From positions 248,001-312,000 of the forward strand of contig CP063166.1 of the NCBI GenBank assembly GCA_016806145.1: 64,000 nucleotides of DNA, written 5' to 3'. Both the position numbers and the translations under genes were made by a program. Source of the stretch: Variovorax paradoxus (GTDB taxonomy: Bacteria > Pseudomonadota > Gammaproteobacteria > Burkholderiales > Burkholderiaceae_C). The notes below the pieces were generated by a model. It saw only the letters and a list, made by a program, of their open reading frames with translations. It did not search any database and was not told where the DNA came from. Of the stretch, positions 26,700 to 36,905 are shown piece by piece (the stretch's first letter is position 1; every line of letters starts with the position of its first letter).

Positions 26700-28238
26700 C
26701 TACAGGCCCTTCTGCAGCGCCCGCCGGTACTGCACCGCCTCCGCCACATGCGCGGTCTCGATGACCTGTGACCCCGCGAGGTCGGCGATGGTGCGACCCA
26801 CCTTCAGCGCGCGGTGCGTGCTGCGCGCCGACCAGCCGAGCCGGGCGGCGGCCGTGTGCATGAAGCGGCGCGCCTCGTCGCCCAGCGCCGCATGGCGGTC
26901 GATGTCGGCGCCCTGCAGCGCCTGGTTGGGCCGGCCCTGGCGCTCGATCGCGCGTTCGCGCGCGGCGACCACGCGCGCGCGGATGGCGGCGGTGGCTTCG
27001 CCCGCGGGCGCGTCGAGCAGCTGCGGCGCCGATATCGCGGGCACTTCGATGTGCAGGTCGATGCGGTCGAGCAGGGGGCCGCTGAGCTTGCGCTGGTAGC
27101 GCGCCACCTGGTCGGGCGTGCAGCGGCAGGCCTTCGCGGGGGCGCCCAAAAAGCCGCAGGGGCATGGATTCATGGCGGCCACGAGTTGAAAGCGCGCCGG
27201 AAAATCCGCCCGCCGCGCGGCCCGCGCGATGGTGATGGTGCCGGTCTCGAGCGGTTCGCGCAGCGCCTCGAGCGCGGCGCGCGAAAACTCGGGGAACTCG
27301 TCGAGGAACAGCACGCCGTGGTGCGCCATCGAGATCTCGCCGGGCCGCGGCGGCGAACCGCCGCCGACCAGCGCCACCGCGCTCGAGGTGTGGTGCGGCG
27401 ACGCGGTCGGCCGGTGCATCCAGCGCTCGGTCGAGAAGCGTCCGCCGAGGCTCGCGATGGCCGCGCTCTCGAGCGCCTCGTCGATGCGCATCGGCGGCAG
27501 CAGGCCGGCGAAGCGCTGGCCCAGCATCGACTTGCCCGAGCCCGGCTCGCCCATCATCAGGAGGCTGTGGCCGCCGGCCGCGGCGATCTCGAGCGCGCGC
27601 TTGGCGCCGGCATGGCCCTTCACGTCGGCCATGTCGGCATAGGCGGGGGCGCTGGCTGGCGCCGACGCCCGGGCGCGCGACCAGCCGTCGTCCTCCGCGT
27701 CCTGGTCGGCCTGCGCATCGGCCGGCAGGAAGCGCCGCACCACGTCGAGCAGATGCCTGGCGCCATGGACCTCGGCGCCGGGCACCAGCGCGGCCTCGGC
27801 GGCGCTGGTCGCGGGCAGCACCAGCCGGGTGGCGATGCCGCGCGTGTGCAGCGCGAGCGCCATCGCGAGCGCGCCGCGCACCGGCCGCAGCTCGCCCGAC
27901 AGCGAGAGCTCGCCCGCGAACTCGTGGCCCGCGAGCCGCGCGCCCTCGATCTGGCCGCTGGCCGCGAGGATGCCCAGCGCCATCGGCAGGTCGAAGCGGC
28001 CCGAGTCCTTGGGCAGGTCGGCCGGCGCGAGGTTCACGGTGATGCGCTTGTTGTGCGGGAACTCCAGCCCGGCGTTCTGGATGGCCGAGCGCACGCGCTC
28101 GCGCGCTTCCTTGACCTCGGTTTCGGCGAGCCCGACCAGCGTGAAGCTCGGCAGGCCGTTGGCCAGATGCACCTCGACCGTGACACTGGCCGCTTCCAGC
28201 CCGAGCAAGGCGCGGCTTTGCACCAAAGACAGACTCAT
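26700..28238 (-). CDS. comM: ComM / YifB-type Mg-chelatase-like AAA+ ATPase
   Basis: A 512-residue YifB/ComM protein, a hexameric helicase known in naturally competent bacteria to speed branch migration during transformation. Its N-terminal LonC-like domain opens with the typical VEVHLANGLPSFTLVGL and continues with VNLAPADLPKDSGRFDLP. The AAA+ module has Walker A GEPGSGKSML and the Walker B region FLDEFPEF. A CPCG...CRC zinc-like segment follows (PCPCGFLGAPAKACRC). Length matches the family. It is not connected with the T6SS genes: it points leftward and lies 88 bases from ppkA, convergently. Confidence 0.95.
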   Translation of the reverse strand: MSLSLVQSRALLGLEAASVTVEVHLANGLPSFTLVGLAETEVKEARERVRSAIQNAGLEFPHNKRITVNLAPADLPKDSGRFDLPMALGILAASGQIEGARLAGHEFAGELSLSGELRPVRGALAMALALHTRGIATRLVLPATSAAEAALVPGAEVHGARHLLDVVRRFLPADAQADQDAEDDGWSRARASAPASAPAYADMADVKGHAGAKRALEIAAAGGHSLLMMGEPGSGKSMLGQRFAGLLPPMRIDEALESAAIASLGGRFSTERWMHRPTASPHHTSSAVALVGGGSPPRPGEISMAHHGVLFLDEFPEFSRAALEALREPLETGTITIARAARRADFPARFQLVAAMNPCPCGFLGAPAKACRCTPDQVARYQRKLSGPLLDRIDLHIEVPAISAPQLLDAPAGEATAAIRARVVAARERAIERQGRPNQALQGADIDRHAALGDEARRFMHTAAARLGWSARSTHRALKVGRTIADLAGSQVIETAHVAEAVQYRRALQKGL

Positions 28239-28452
28239 TCCGTGCTTCCTCCCTATATTGGTGCGCCCGATTTCGGTCGTCGCGGGCGTCTTGTTCTTTT
28301 TTCAGTGCAAGCCACAAAGCATTGCGCTTGTAACTATTTTTGGCTGTCTTCCTGGGGTGCGCCGCAACCGGTCGCCGGGGGATGTGCACTTTGGCACGCT
28401 CCCTGCTTTGAGGGTCATCAGGTTCCACAACACTACTTGCGAGGAGTTCCCG
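28239..28452. promoter_or_regulatory. Divergent region between comM and the porin-glnK-amtB unit
   Basis: This 214-base region is AT-richer than its surroundings and contains the sigma-54 type promoter listed separately. Upstream of it are elements that could bind an activator: a TTGGTGC half-site near 28256-28262, and an imperfect inverted pair AGTGCAA-N11-TTGCGCT near 28301-28325. NtrC sites are built from GCAC...GTGC half-sites, so these are candidates only. The comM side has the ribosome site but no clear promoter. Confidence 0.5.
28392..28408 (+). promoter_or_regulatory. Sigma-54 (-24/-12) promoter for porin-glnK-amtB
   Basis: The sequence TGGCACG-CTCC-CTGCT matches the sigma-54 consensus TGGCACG-N4-TTGCW closely, with invariant GG (28393-28394) and GC (28405-28406) exactly ten bases apart. 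Transcription would start near 28418, giving a leader of about 35 bases before the porin ATG at 28453. Control of glnK-amtB by RpoN and NtrC is well known, and this promoter lies in front of the whole set. The match is seen directly; activity is inferred. Confidence 0.8.
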
Positions 28453-29734
<1,282 letters not shown>

Positions 29735-29763
29735 TCGAGTCCAGGCCCGAAAGAACAACGTCC

Positions 29764-31191
29764 ATGAAAAAACTGCTTGTCTCCCTCGCGCTCGGCTTGA
29801 GCGTGCTTGCCGCCGGCACCACCGGCTTCGCGCAGACGCCCGCGCCCGCCGCCGCCGCTTCGGCACCGGCCGCCGAGGCTCCGGCTGCCGCCGCGCCGGC
29901 CGCCGCAGCCGCGGCCGCACCGGCTGCTGCCGCTCCCGCCGCCGCGCCGGCCGCGGCCCCGGCACCCAAGGTCGATTCGGGCGACACCGCCTGGATGCTG
30001 ACCTCCACGCTGCTCGTGATCCTGATGACCATCCCCGGCCTCGCGCTGTTCTACGGCGGCCTGGGCCGCTCGAAGAACATGCTGTCGGTGCTGATGCAGG
30101 TCTTCGTGATCTTCTCGCTGATCAGCATCCTGTGGGCCATCTACGGCTACAGCCTCGCCTTCACGGGTGAAGGAAGCTTCGTCGGTACCTTCGACAAGAT
30201 CTTCCTCAAGGGCGTGTCGCAGGAGACCTTCGGCGCGCTCACGACGATCCCCGAGTACGTGTTCGTCGCGTTCCAGGGCACCTTCGCCGCCATCACCGTG
30301 GCGCTGATCGTCGGCGCCTTCGCCGAACGCGCCAAGTTCTCGGCCGTGCTGCTGTTCTCGGTGCTGTGGTTCACCTTCGCCTACGTGCCGATGGCCCACA
30401 TCGTCTGGGGCGGCGGCCTGCTCGGCAAGGACGGCGCGCTCGACTTCGCGGGCGGCACCGTGGTGCACATCAACGCCGGTGTGGCCGGCCTGGTCGGTGC
30501 CTACATGGTCGGCAAGCGCGTGGGCTACGGCAAGGAAGCCTTCACGCCGCACTCGCTCACGCTCACCATGGTCGGCGCCTCGCTGCTGTGGGTCGGCTGG
30601 TTCGGCTTCAACGCCGGCTCGGCGGGTGCCGCCAACGCCGCCGCTGGCCTGGCCTTCGTGAACACGGTGCTCGCCACCGCCGCCGCCGCGCTGTCCTGGA
30701 TCCTGGGCGAGAGCCTGCACAAGGGCAAGGCCTCGATGCTGGGTGCCGCTTCGGGCGCCGTCGCCGGCCTCGTCGCAGTGACCCCCGCCGCCGGCTTCGT
30801 CGGCCCGATGGGTTCGATCGTGCTGGGCCTGCTGGCCGGCCTGGTCTGCCTCTGGGGCGTGGGCGGTCTCAAGCGCATGCTCGGTGCCGACGACGCGTTC
30901 GACGTGTTCGGCGTCCACGGCGTGGGCGGTATCCTGGGTGCCATCCTGACCGGCGTGTTCGCGGCCCAGGGCCTCGGCGGCACCGGCGGCCTGACCCCCG
31001 ACACCTTCTCGATGGGCGCCCAGGTCTGGATCCAGATCAAGAGCGTGCTGTTCACCATCGTCTGGTCCGGCGTCGTGGCGTTCATCGCCTTCAAGATCGC
31101 CGACCTGGTGCTCGGCCTGCGTGTGACCGAAGAGGAAGAGCGCGAAGGCCTCGACATCTCGTCGCACGGCGAAACCGCCTACAACCGCTGA
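29764..31191 (+). CDS. amtB: Ammonium transporter AmtB
   Basis: A 475-residue Amt/Rh ammonium channel with about eleven membrane segments. A signal peptide (MKKLLVSLALGLSVLAAGTT) is followed by an Ala/Pro-only stretch of about 40 residues before the core, an unusual length for this linker. The core shows GDTAWMLTSTLLVILMT, GGLGRSKNMLS, the conserved WFGFNAGSAG and the DVFGVHGVGGILG region with the pore histidine. It lies 29 bases after glnK, so GlnK-AmtB regulation is expected. The ATG has a weak ribosome site (GAAAGAAC), which may reflect dependence on translation of glnK. Confidence 0.95.
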   Translation: MKKLLVSLALGLSVLAAGTTGFAQTPAPAAAASAPAAEAPAAAAPAAAAAAAPAAAAPAAAPAAAPAPKVDSGDTAWMLTSTLLVILMTIPGLALFYGGLGRSKNMLSVLMQVFVIFSLISILWAIYGYSLAFTGEGSFVGTFDKIFLKGVSQETFGALTTIPEYVFVAFQGTFAAITVALIVGAFAERAKFSAVLLFSVLWFTFAYVPMAHIVWGGGLLGKDGALDFAGGTVVHINAGVAGLVGAYMVGKRVGYGKEAFTPHSLTLTMVGASLLWVGWFGFNAGSAGAANAAAGLAFVNTVLATAAAALSWILGESLHKGKASMLGAASGAVAGLVAVTPAAGFVGPMGSIVLGLLAGLVCLWGVGGLKRMLGADDAFDVFGVHGVGGILGAILTGVFAAQGLGGTGGLTPDTFSMGAQVWIQIKSVLFTIVWSGVVAFIAFKIADLVLGLRVTEEEEREGLDISSHGETAYNR

Positions 31192-31221
31192 TCGGACAAG
31201 CTCCGACACGCGACAAGGACA

Positions 31222-31257
31222 CCGCGGGTTCCTCGCTCCAGAGGAAGGGACCCGCGG
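31222..31257 (+). other. Inverted repeat downstream of amtB
   Basis: The arms CCGCGGGT and ACCCGCGG pair perfectly, and inner CCTC pairs with GAGG around a short loop, giving a stable stem. It lies 30 bases after the amtB stop, but the nearest T-run is about 25 bases downstream. It may be a first transcript-end hairpin or an mRNA-stabilising stem; the stronger terminator lies further on. Confidence 0.5.
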
Positions 31258-31347
31258 TCCACCACCAGACCACCACCCTGTTTTTCCAAGGTCCTTCCAA
31301 GGTTTCCTGAAGCCCATTTTTTCAGCGAGAGTCTCCTTTGGATGTTC

Positions 31348-31384
31348 AGCCCGCAAGCACTCCGGTGCGAGCGGGCTTTTTTTT
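31348..31384 (+). terminator. Intrinsic terminator after amtB
   Basis: The arms AGCCCGC and GCGGGCT pair perfectly, with an inner GCAC/GTGC pairing closed by a TCCG tetraloop, and the stem runs directly into eight T residues. This is a textbook rho-independent terminator on the rightward strand. It lies about 155 bases after amtB, leaving room for a short transcribed region of unknown role between the two hairpins. The next gene starts 70 bases later. Confidence 0.88.
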
Positions 31385-31454
31385 GTCCCCTGCCCGGCGT
31401 GGCCCGGTGCGGTCCGACAGCGGCGTACCGCGGCGCGGGGGCACAATCCCCGCC

Positions 31455-32384
31455 ATGTGGACCCCCCTGGACAACAGCCTCAGCGCCCTCGGCGAATCGC
31501 CGTTCTGGCACCCGCAGGAACGCTCCCTGTACTGGCTCGACATTCCCGGCCGCGCGGTGCTGCGCACGCGCGGCGAGATCGGCGCCGGCAGCGCGGTCGA
31601 GCGCTGGGACCTGCCGACCGAGCCCGGCTGCATGGCGCCCGCGCGCAGCGGCGGCCTGGTGATCGCGCTGCGCGACGGCATCTACCGCGCGCGGGAATGG
31701 GGCGGCGCGCTGACCGCGATCGCGCGCGTGGAGCACGACGCGGCCACCATGCGCTTCAACGACGGCAAGTGCGACGCGTTCGGCCGCTTCTGGGCCGGCA
31801 GCATCAACGAGGCGAAGGACCGCGCCAATGCCGCGCTCTACTGCCTCGACGCGCGCCGCGACGGCGGCCAGTCGCCGATGCTCTCGCAGATGGCCGATGG
31901 CGTGACCACGGCCAACGGCCTCGCGTTCTCGCCCGATGCGCGCACGCTCTACTGGGCCGACACGCCGGCCCACGCGGTGCGCGCCTGGGACTGGGATGCG
32001 GCGCACAACACGCTCTCGCGCGCCCGCGTCTTCAAGCAGTTCGACGCCAAGCCCGAGGGCTGGTCGCCCGGCTCGGCACTGGCTTACGGCGGGCGGCCCG
32101 ACGGCGCCACGGTCGATGCCGAAGGCCACTACTGGGTCGCGATGTTCGAGGGCGCGCAACTGCTGCGCCTCGCGCCCTCGGGCGAGGTCGTGGCGGCCTT
32201 CGCGCTGCCGGTGCAATGCCCGACCATGCCCTGCTTCGGCGGCGACGACCTGCGCACGCTGTTCGTCACCACCGCGCGCAAGGGCAGGCCCGAGGCCGAG
32301 CTGGCGCGCAAGCCCGCCTCGGGCATGGTGCTGTCGACGCGCGTCGAGACGCCGGGACTGCCGGTCCACTTCTTCGAGGATTGA
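31455..32384 (+). CDS. SMP-30/gluconolactonase family protein
   Basis: A 309-residue six-bladed propeller protein of the SMP-30/LRE family, which hydrolyses sugar lactones with a single metal ion. Expected metal ligands are seen at LGESPFW (Glu), TTANGLAFSPDA (Asn) and GWSPGSALAY/GGRPDGATVDAEG (Asp). The ATG is chosen because the family begins within a few residues of LGESPFWHP. No signal peptide, so cytoplasmic. A LysR-type gene follows after 14 bases, probably its regulator or part of the same unit. The exact lactone cannot be told from sequence. Confidence 0.87.
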   Translation: MWTPLDNSLSALGESPFWHPQERSLYWLDIPGRAVLRTRGEIGAGSAVERWDLPTEPGCMAPARSGGLVIALRDGIYRAREWGGALTAIARVEHDAATMRFNDGKCDAFGRFWAGSINEAKDRANAALYCLDARRDGGQSPMLSQMADGVTTANGLAFSPDARTLYWADTPAHAVRAWDWDAAHNTLSRARVFKQFDAKPEGWSPGSALAYGGRPDGATVDAEGHYWVAMFEGAQLLRLAPSGEVVAAFALPVQCPTMPCFGGDDLRTLFVTTARKGRPEAELARKPASGMVLSTRVETPGLPVHFFED

Positions 32385-32398
32385 ACCCCGGCGTTCGC

Positions 32399-33292
32399 AT
32401 GGCCCTGCAGCACATCCCGCCGATCCAGTGCCTCGTGACCTTCGAGGCGCTGGCGCGGCTGCGCCATGCGGGCCGCGCGGCCGACGAGCTCTGCGTGACC
32501 GCCAGCGCGGTCAGCCACCGCATCCGCCAGCTCGAGTCGCACGTGGGCTTCAAGCTGTTCGGCCGCGGCGACTTCAGCCTCACGGCCGACGGCGCGGCCT
32601 ACCTCGCCAACGTGCGCACCGGCCTGGCCGCGCTGCAGGCGCATGCGGGCGGCGGCAACGCGGAGGTGGGCCAGCGCGCCGCCACGCGGCTGCGGCTCGC
32701 GGTCACGCCGACCTTCAGCCGCCAGTTCCTCATGCCGCGGCTCGAGCTGTTCCGCAACATCTATCCCGACATCGACCTGGTGCTGCAGGTGTCGATCCCG
32801 CTGCTCGACGTGACCGCCGAGCCGGCCGACCTCGAGGTGCGCTACGGCGGCGGCAACTACGCCGACTGCGAGCACCGTCCGCTGCTCGAGGAGCTGGTGG
32901 TGCCGGCCTGCAGCCCGAGCTACCTCAACGAGTTCGGCCCGTTCCACGGCTTCCGCACCGCGGCCGAGATCGCGGCCGCGCGGCTGATCCGCAGCCCGCT
33001 CGAGCCCTGGGGCACCTGGTTCGCGAGCTGCGGCATCGACCAGCCCGAGCCGCGGCTGGGCTCGCAGTTCAACGACCTGGGCCTGGTCTACGACGCGGCC
33101 GCCAGCGGCTTCGGCGTGGCGCTGGTGCGCCAGAAGATGGGCGCGGCCTGGTTCGAATCGGGCCGGCTGGTGGCGCTGTCGGAGCACGCGGTGCGCTCGC
33201 CGCACCGCCACACGCTGTGCTGGCAGCCGGGCGCGCTCGAGCGCTGGGAATGCGCGGCCTTCGCCGACTGGCTGGTGCAGGCGCTGCGCTGA
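32399..33292 (+). CDS. LysR-family transcriptional regulator (GcvA-like)
   Basis: A 297-residue LysR regulator. The N-terminal winged helix-turn-helix (about 9-66, ALARLRHAGRAADELCVTAS and SHRIRQLESHVGFKLFGR) has the layout of GcvA-like members. The C-terminal ligand domain follows with PTFSRQFLMPRL and DLEVRYGGG. It points the same way as the lactonase gene 14 bases upstream, so the pair is probably one unit, unlike the more usual divergent arrangement. Target and inducer are unknown. Confidence 0.9.
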   Translation: MALQHIPPIQCLVTFEALARLRHAGRAADELCVTASAVSHRIRQLESHVGFKLFGRGDFSLTADGAAYLANVRTGLAALQAHAGGGNAEVGQRAATRLRLAVTPTFSRQFLMPRLELFRNIYPDIDLVLQVSIPLLDVTAEPADLEVRYGGGNYADCEHRPLLEELVVPACSPSYLNEFGPFHGFRTAAEIAAARLIRSPLEPWGTWFASCGIDQPEPRLGSQFNDLGLVYDAAASGFGVALVRQKMGAAWFESGRLVALSEHAVRSPHRHTLCWQPGALERWECAAFADWLVQALR

Positions 33293-33427
33293 GCCCGTGC
33301 GGCGCGGCGAAGATTCCTCAAGCCCGCCGCAAAAATCCTTCAACCCGGAGGCCGCGCATTTCCTTAGAGTGGGGGGGCCGGCCCCCGCCAGGCTTCCGCG
33401 GAAGAACACCGAGAAGAGACTTCGCCC

Positions 33428-34930
33428 ATGAACGCGCCCCCGAGCCCGACGCAGCATGCGTCGCTCCAGAAGACAGAACGCCAGTCGCAGGTCGTGCGCG
33501 CGCTGCAGGCCCACCTGCCGGCGCATGCGCTGATCTGGCATGCCGAGGACACCACGCCCTACGAGTGCGACGGCCTCACGGCCTACCGCCAGCGGCCGCT
33601 GGTGGTGGCGCTGCCCGAGACCGAGGCGCAGGTGGCGGCCGTGCTGCGCACCTGCCACGCGCTGGGCGTGCCGGTGGTGGCGCGCGGCTCGGGCACGGGG
33701 CTGTCGGGCGGCGCCATGCCGCACGAGATGGGCGTGACGCTCTCGCTCGCCAAGTTCAACCGCATCCTGAAGATCGACCCGGTCGCGCGCACCGCGCTCG
33801 TGCAGTGCGGCGTGCGCAACCTCGCCATCAGCGAGGCGGCCGCGCCCTACAACCTCTACTACGCGCCCGATCCCTCGAGCCAGATCGCCTGCTCGATCGG
33901 CGGCAACGTGGCCGAGAACTCGGGCGGCGTGCACTGCCTCAAGTACGGCCTCACGCTGCACAACGTGCTCCAGGTGCGCGGCTTCACGGCCGAGGGCGAG
34001 CCGGTGACGTTCGGCGGCGAGGCGCTCGATGCCGCCGGCCTCGACCTGCTGGCGCTGGTGATCGGCAGCGAGGGCATGCTCGCGGTCACCACCGAGGTCA
34101 CGGTGAAGCTGGTGCCCAAGCCGCAGCTGGCGCGCTGCATCATGGCCAGCTTCGACGACGTGCGCAAAGCCGGCGACGCGGTGGCCGCGGTGATCGCCGC
34201 GGGCATCATCCCCGCGGGGCTCGAGATGATGGACAAGCCCATGACCGCCGCCGTCGAGGACTTCGTGCATGCCGGCTACGACCTCGACGCGGCCGCCATC
34301 CTGCTGTGCGAATCCGACGGCACGCCCGAGGAGGTGGAAGAGGAGATCGGCCGCATGACGGCCGTGCTGCGCGGCTGCGGCGCCACCGCCATCGCGGTCA
34401 GCAACAGCGAGGACGAGCGCATGCGCTTCTGGAGCGGGCGCAAGAACGCCTTTCCGGCCTCGGGCCGCATCAGCCCCGACTACATGTGCCTCGACTCCAC
34501 CATCCCGCGCAAGCGGCTGGCCGACATCCTGCTCGCGATCCAGGCGATGGAGCAGAAATACGGCCTGCGCTGCTGCAACGTGTTCCACGCGGGCGACGGC
34601 AACCTGCATCCGCTGGTGCTGTTCGATGCCAACGACCCCGACGAGCTGCACCGCTGCGAGCTGTTCGGCGCCGACATCCTCGAGACCAGCGTCGCGATGG
34701 GCGGCACCGTCTCGGGCGAGCACGGCGTGGGCGTCGAGAAGCTCAACAGCATGTGCGTGCAGTTCACGGCCGCCGAGAACGAGCAGATGTTCGGCGTCAA
34801 GCGCGCCTTCGATCCCGAAGGGATGCTGAACCCCGGCAAGGTGATCCCCACGCTGCAGCGCTGCGCCGAGTACGGCAAGCAGGTGGTGCGCGGCGGCCGG
34901 CTGCCGCATCCCGAGCTGCCGAGGTTCTGA
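33428..34930 (+). CDS. glcD: Glycolate oxidase FAD subunit GlcD
   Basis: A 500-residue FAD-linked oxidase of the GlcD family. The FAD domain shows PVVARGSGTGLSGGAMP and CSIGGNVAENSGGVHCLKYG, both conserved in GlcD. The C-terminal cap includes CCNVFHAGDGNLHPLVLF and SGEHGVGVEKL with the catalytic histidines. With GlcE and the iron-sulfur GlcF it oxidises glycolate to glyoxylate, probably passing electrons to quinone. The glcE start overlaps the stop by one base (TGATG). Upstream, a self-complementary GGGGGCCGGCCCCC at 33373-33386 may affect expression. Confidence 0.95.
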   Translation: MNAPPSPTQHASLQKTERQSQVVRALQAHLPAHALIWHAEDTTPYECDGLTAYRQRPLVVALPETEAQVAAVLRTCHALGVPVVARGSGTGLSGGAMPHEMGVTLSLAKFNRILKIDPVARTALVQCGVRNLAISEAAAPYNLYYAPDPSSQIACSIGGNVAENSGGVHCLKYGLTLHNVLQVRGFTAEGEPVTFGGEALDAAGLDLLALVIGSEGMLAVTTEVTVKLVPKPQLARCIMASFDDVRKAGDAVAAVIAAGIIPAGLEMMDKPMTAAVEDFVHAGYDLDAAAILLCESDGTPEEVEEEIGRMTAVLRGCGATAIAVSNSEDERMRFWSGRKNAFPASGRISPDYMCLDSTIPRKRLADILLAIQAMEQKYGLRCCNVFHAGDGNLHPLVLFDANDPDELHRCELFGADILETSVAMGGTVSGEHGVGVEKLNSMCVQFTAAENEQMFGVKRAFDPEGMLNPGKVIPTLQRCAEYGKQVVRGGRLPHPELPRF

Positions 34931-36057
34931 TGAGCGGCATCGACCACGCACTGGGCCAGGCCGTCGAGCGCATCCGCGCCGCGGCCGCCGACGGCACCGC
35001 GCTGCGCATCCGCGGCGGCGGCAGCAAGGATTTCTACGGCGAGGCGCCGCGCGGCGAGCTGCTCGACACGCGCGCGCTCGCGGGCATCGCGAGCTACGAA
35101 CCCAGCGAGCTGGTCGTGACCGTGCGCGCGGGCACGCCGCTGGCCGAGCTCGAGGCGGCGCTGGCCGAGAAGGGCCAGTGCCTGGCCTTCGAGCCGCCGC
35201 ACTTCGCGGCGGATGCGACCGTTGGCGGCATGGTCGCCGCGGGCCTCGCGGGCCCGTCGCGCGCCAGCGTGGGCAACGTGCGCGACTACGTGCTCGGCGC
35301 CATGCTGGTCAACGGGCGCGGCGAGGTGTTGAGCTTCGGCGGCCAGGTGATGAAGAACGTGGCGGGCTACGACGTCTCGCGCGTGCTCGCGGGTTCGCTC
35401 GGCACGCTGGGCCTGATCGCCGAGGTCAGCCTCAAGGTGCTGCCGGTGCCGCCGGCCGAGGCCACGCTGGAGTTCGCCTGCGACCAGGCCGATGCGCTGC
35501 GGCTGCTCAACGAATGGGGCGGGCGGCCGCTGCCGCTCAACGCGAGCTGCTGGTTCGACTACGCGGGTGCCGGCGCGCTCTACCTGCGGCTGCGCGGCGC
35601 GGTGGCGGCGGTCGAGGCCGCGTGCGCGCACCTCGGCGGCGAACGCAAGGACAAGGAGCGCGCCGCCGCCGACTGGCGGTCGCTGCGCGAGCAGAGCCTG
35701 CCGTGGTTCGACACCGCGGCCGGGCCCGACGCACTGTGGCGCCTGTCGGTGCCGCAGACCGCGCCGGTGCTGGGGCTCGAGGCATTCGGCGCGCCACTGG
35801 TCGAATGGCATGGCGGCCAGCGCTGGTACAAGGCACCGCCCACGCCGGTCGCGGCCGCGCGCATCCGCGAGGCCGCGCGCGCGGCCGGTGGGCATGCGAC
35901 GCTGTTCCGCCTGCCCGCGAACGGCGAGGCGCACGAGGCCGCGGTGCCGCGCTTCGACCGGCTCGAGCCCGCGGTCGAGCGCATCCACCGCGCGCTGATG
36001 CGCGAGTTCGATCCGCACGCCGTGTTCGACCGCGGCCGGCTCCACGCCTTCGACTGA
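34930..36057 (+). CDS. glcE: Glycolate oxidase FAD-binding subunit GlcE
   Basis: A 375-residue GlcE, a shorter relative of GlcD that binds FAD through the same fold (RIRGGGSKDFYG, PPHFAADATVGGMVAAGLAGP and GGQVMKNVAGYDVSR). It lacks the C-terminal iron-sulfur or histidine cap and is needed for an active GlcDEF complex in other bacteria. Overlap of one base with glcD implies coupling. The next gene in line is not glcF but a DUF1275 membrane protein, nine bases after the stop. Confidence 0.94.
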   Translation: MSGIDHALGQAVERIRAAAADGTALRIRGGGSKDFYGEAPRGELLDTRALAGIASYEPSELVVTVRAGTPLAELEAALAEKGQCLAFEPPHFAADATVGGMVAAGLAGPSRASVGNVRDYVLGAMLVNGRGEVLSFGGQVMKNVAGYDVSRVLAGSLGTLGLIAEVSLKVLPVPPAEATLEFACDQADALRLLNEWGGRPLPLNASCWFDYAGAGALYLRLRGAVAAVEAACAHLGGERKDKERAAADWRSLREQSLPWFDTAAGPDALWRLSVPQTAPVLGLEAFGAPLVEWHGGQRWYKAPPTPVAAARIREAARAAGGHATLFRLPANGEAHEAAVPRFDRLEPAVERIHRALMREFDPHAVFDRGRLHAFD

Positions 36058-36066
36058 ACGACCCCC

Positions 36067-36879
36067 ATGCGGCGCCTGCGCTTCCTCACCGGCCGCCATC
36101 GCGCGCCCTCGACCAACCACATGCTCGGCCTGCTGCTCGCGTTCAACGCCGGCGCCGTCAATGCGGGCGGCTTCCTGGTGCTGCACATGTACACCTCGCA
36201 CATGACCGGCTTCACCTCGCAGGTGGCCGACGGCCTGGTGCTCGGCAACACCACGCTGCTGCTCAATGCGCTGGGCGCGATCCTGGCCTTCGTGGCCGGC
36301 GCGGCGGTCTCGGCGCTGCTGGTCAACTGGGCGCGCCAGCACCACCTGCGCAGCGTCTACGCGCTGCCGCTGCTGCTCGAGTCGGCGCTGATGCTGCCCT
36401 TCGGCCTGATGGGCGCGATCACGCTGACCTGGCACACGCCCTTCGCGGTGCCGCTCACGGTGCTGCTGCTGTCCTTCATCATGGGCCTGCAGAACGCGGT
36501 GGGCTCCAAGACCTCGGGCGGCCGCATCCGCACCACCCACATGACCGGCAACCTCACCGACCTCGGCATCGAGCTCGGCAAGCTGCTGTACTGGAACCGC
36601 CGCGCGAAGCCCGGCGAAACCCCGGCGGGACCGGTGCGCCACAACGGCGCGCGGCTGCGGCTGTTCGCGGGGCTGGTCGGCATGTTCGTCACGGGCGGCA
36701 TCGTCGGCGCGGCCGGCTTCACCTACGTCGGCTTCGTCTGCGTGGTGCCGCTCGCGGCGCTGCTGCTGGCGCTGTCGCTGCCGCCCTTCATCGAGGACGT
36801 GCGGCGCTCGGCCCACCTGCGCCAGCTGCTCGGCGCGATCCGCCCGCGGCGCAAGAACGACGCTTCCCCCGGCCCCTGA
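36067..36879 (+). CDS. DUF1275 (YoaK-family) membrane protein
   Basis: A 270-residue integral membrane protein of the YoaK/DUF1275 family with about six membrane segments. Family features are MLGLLLAFNAGAVNAGGFLV, HMYTSHMTGF near the start and MGLQNAVGSKTSGGRIRTT with HMTGNLTDLG later. Transport function is supposed but unproven. It lies between glcE and glcF with nine and 26 bases on either side, so it is transcribed with the glycolate oxidase genes. Membership could mean a role in glycolate or glyoxylate movement, or just an inserted passenger. Confidence 0.88.
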   Translation: MRRLRFLTGRHRAPSTNHMLGLLLAFNAGAVNAGGFLVLHMYTSHMTGFTSQVADGLVLGNTTLLLNALGAILAFVAGAAVSALLVNWARQHHLRSVYALPLLLESALMLPFGLMGAITLTWHTPFAVPLTVLLLSFIMGLQNAVGSKTSGGRIRTTHMTGNLTDLGIELGKLLYWNRRAKPGETPAGPVRHNGARLRLFAGLVGMFVTGGIVGAAGFTYVGFVCVVPLAALLLALSLPPFIEDVRRSAHLRQLLGAIRPRRKNDASPGP

Positions 36880-36905
36880 GACAACGACAAGAACCGATCC
36901 CCACG

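Noticed and set aside
29764-29960. Frameshift or assembly error in the Ala/Pro-rich start of amtB
   Set aside because: The frame is continuous, with a normal signal peptide before and the normal transport core after it.
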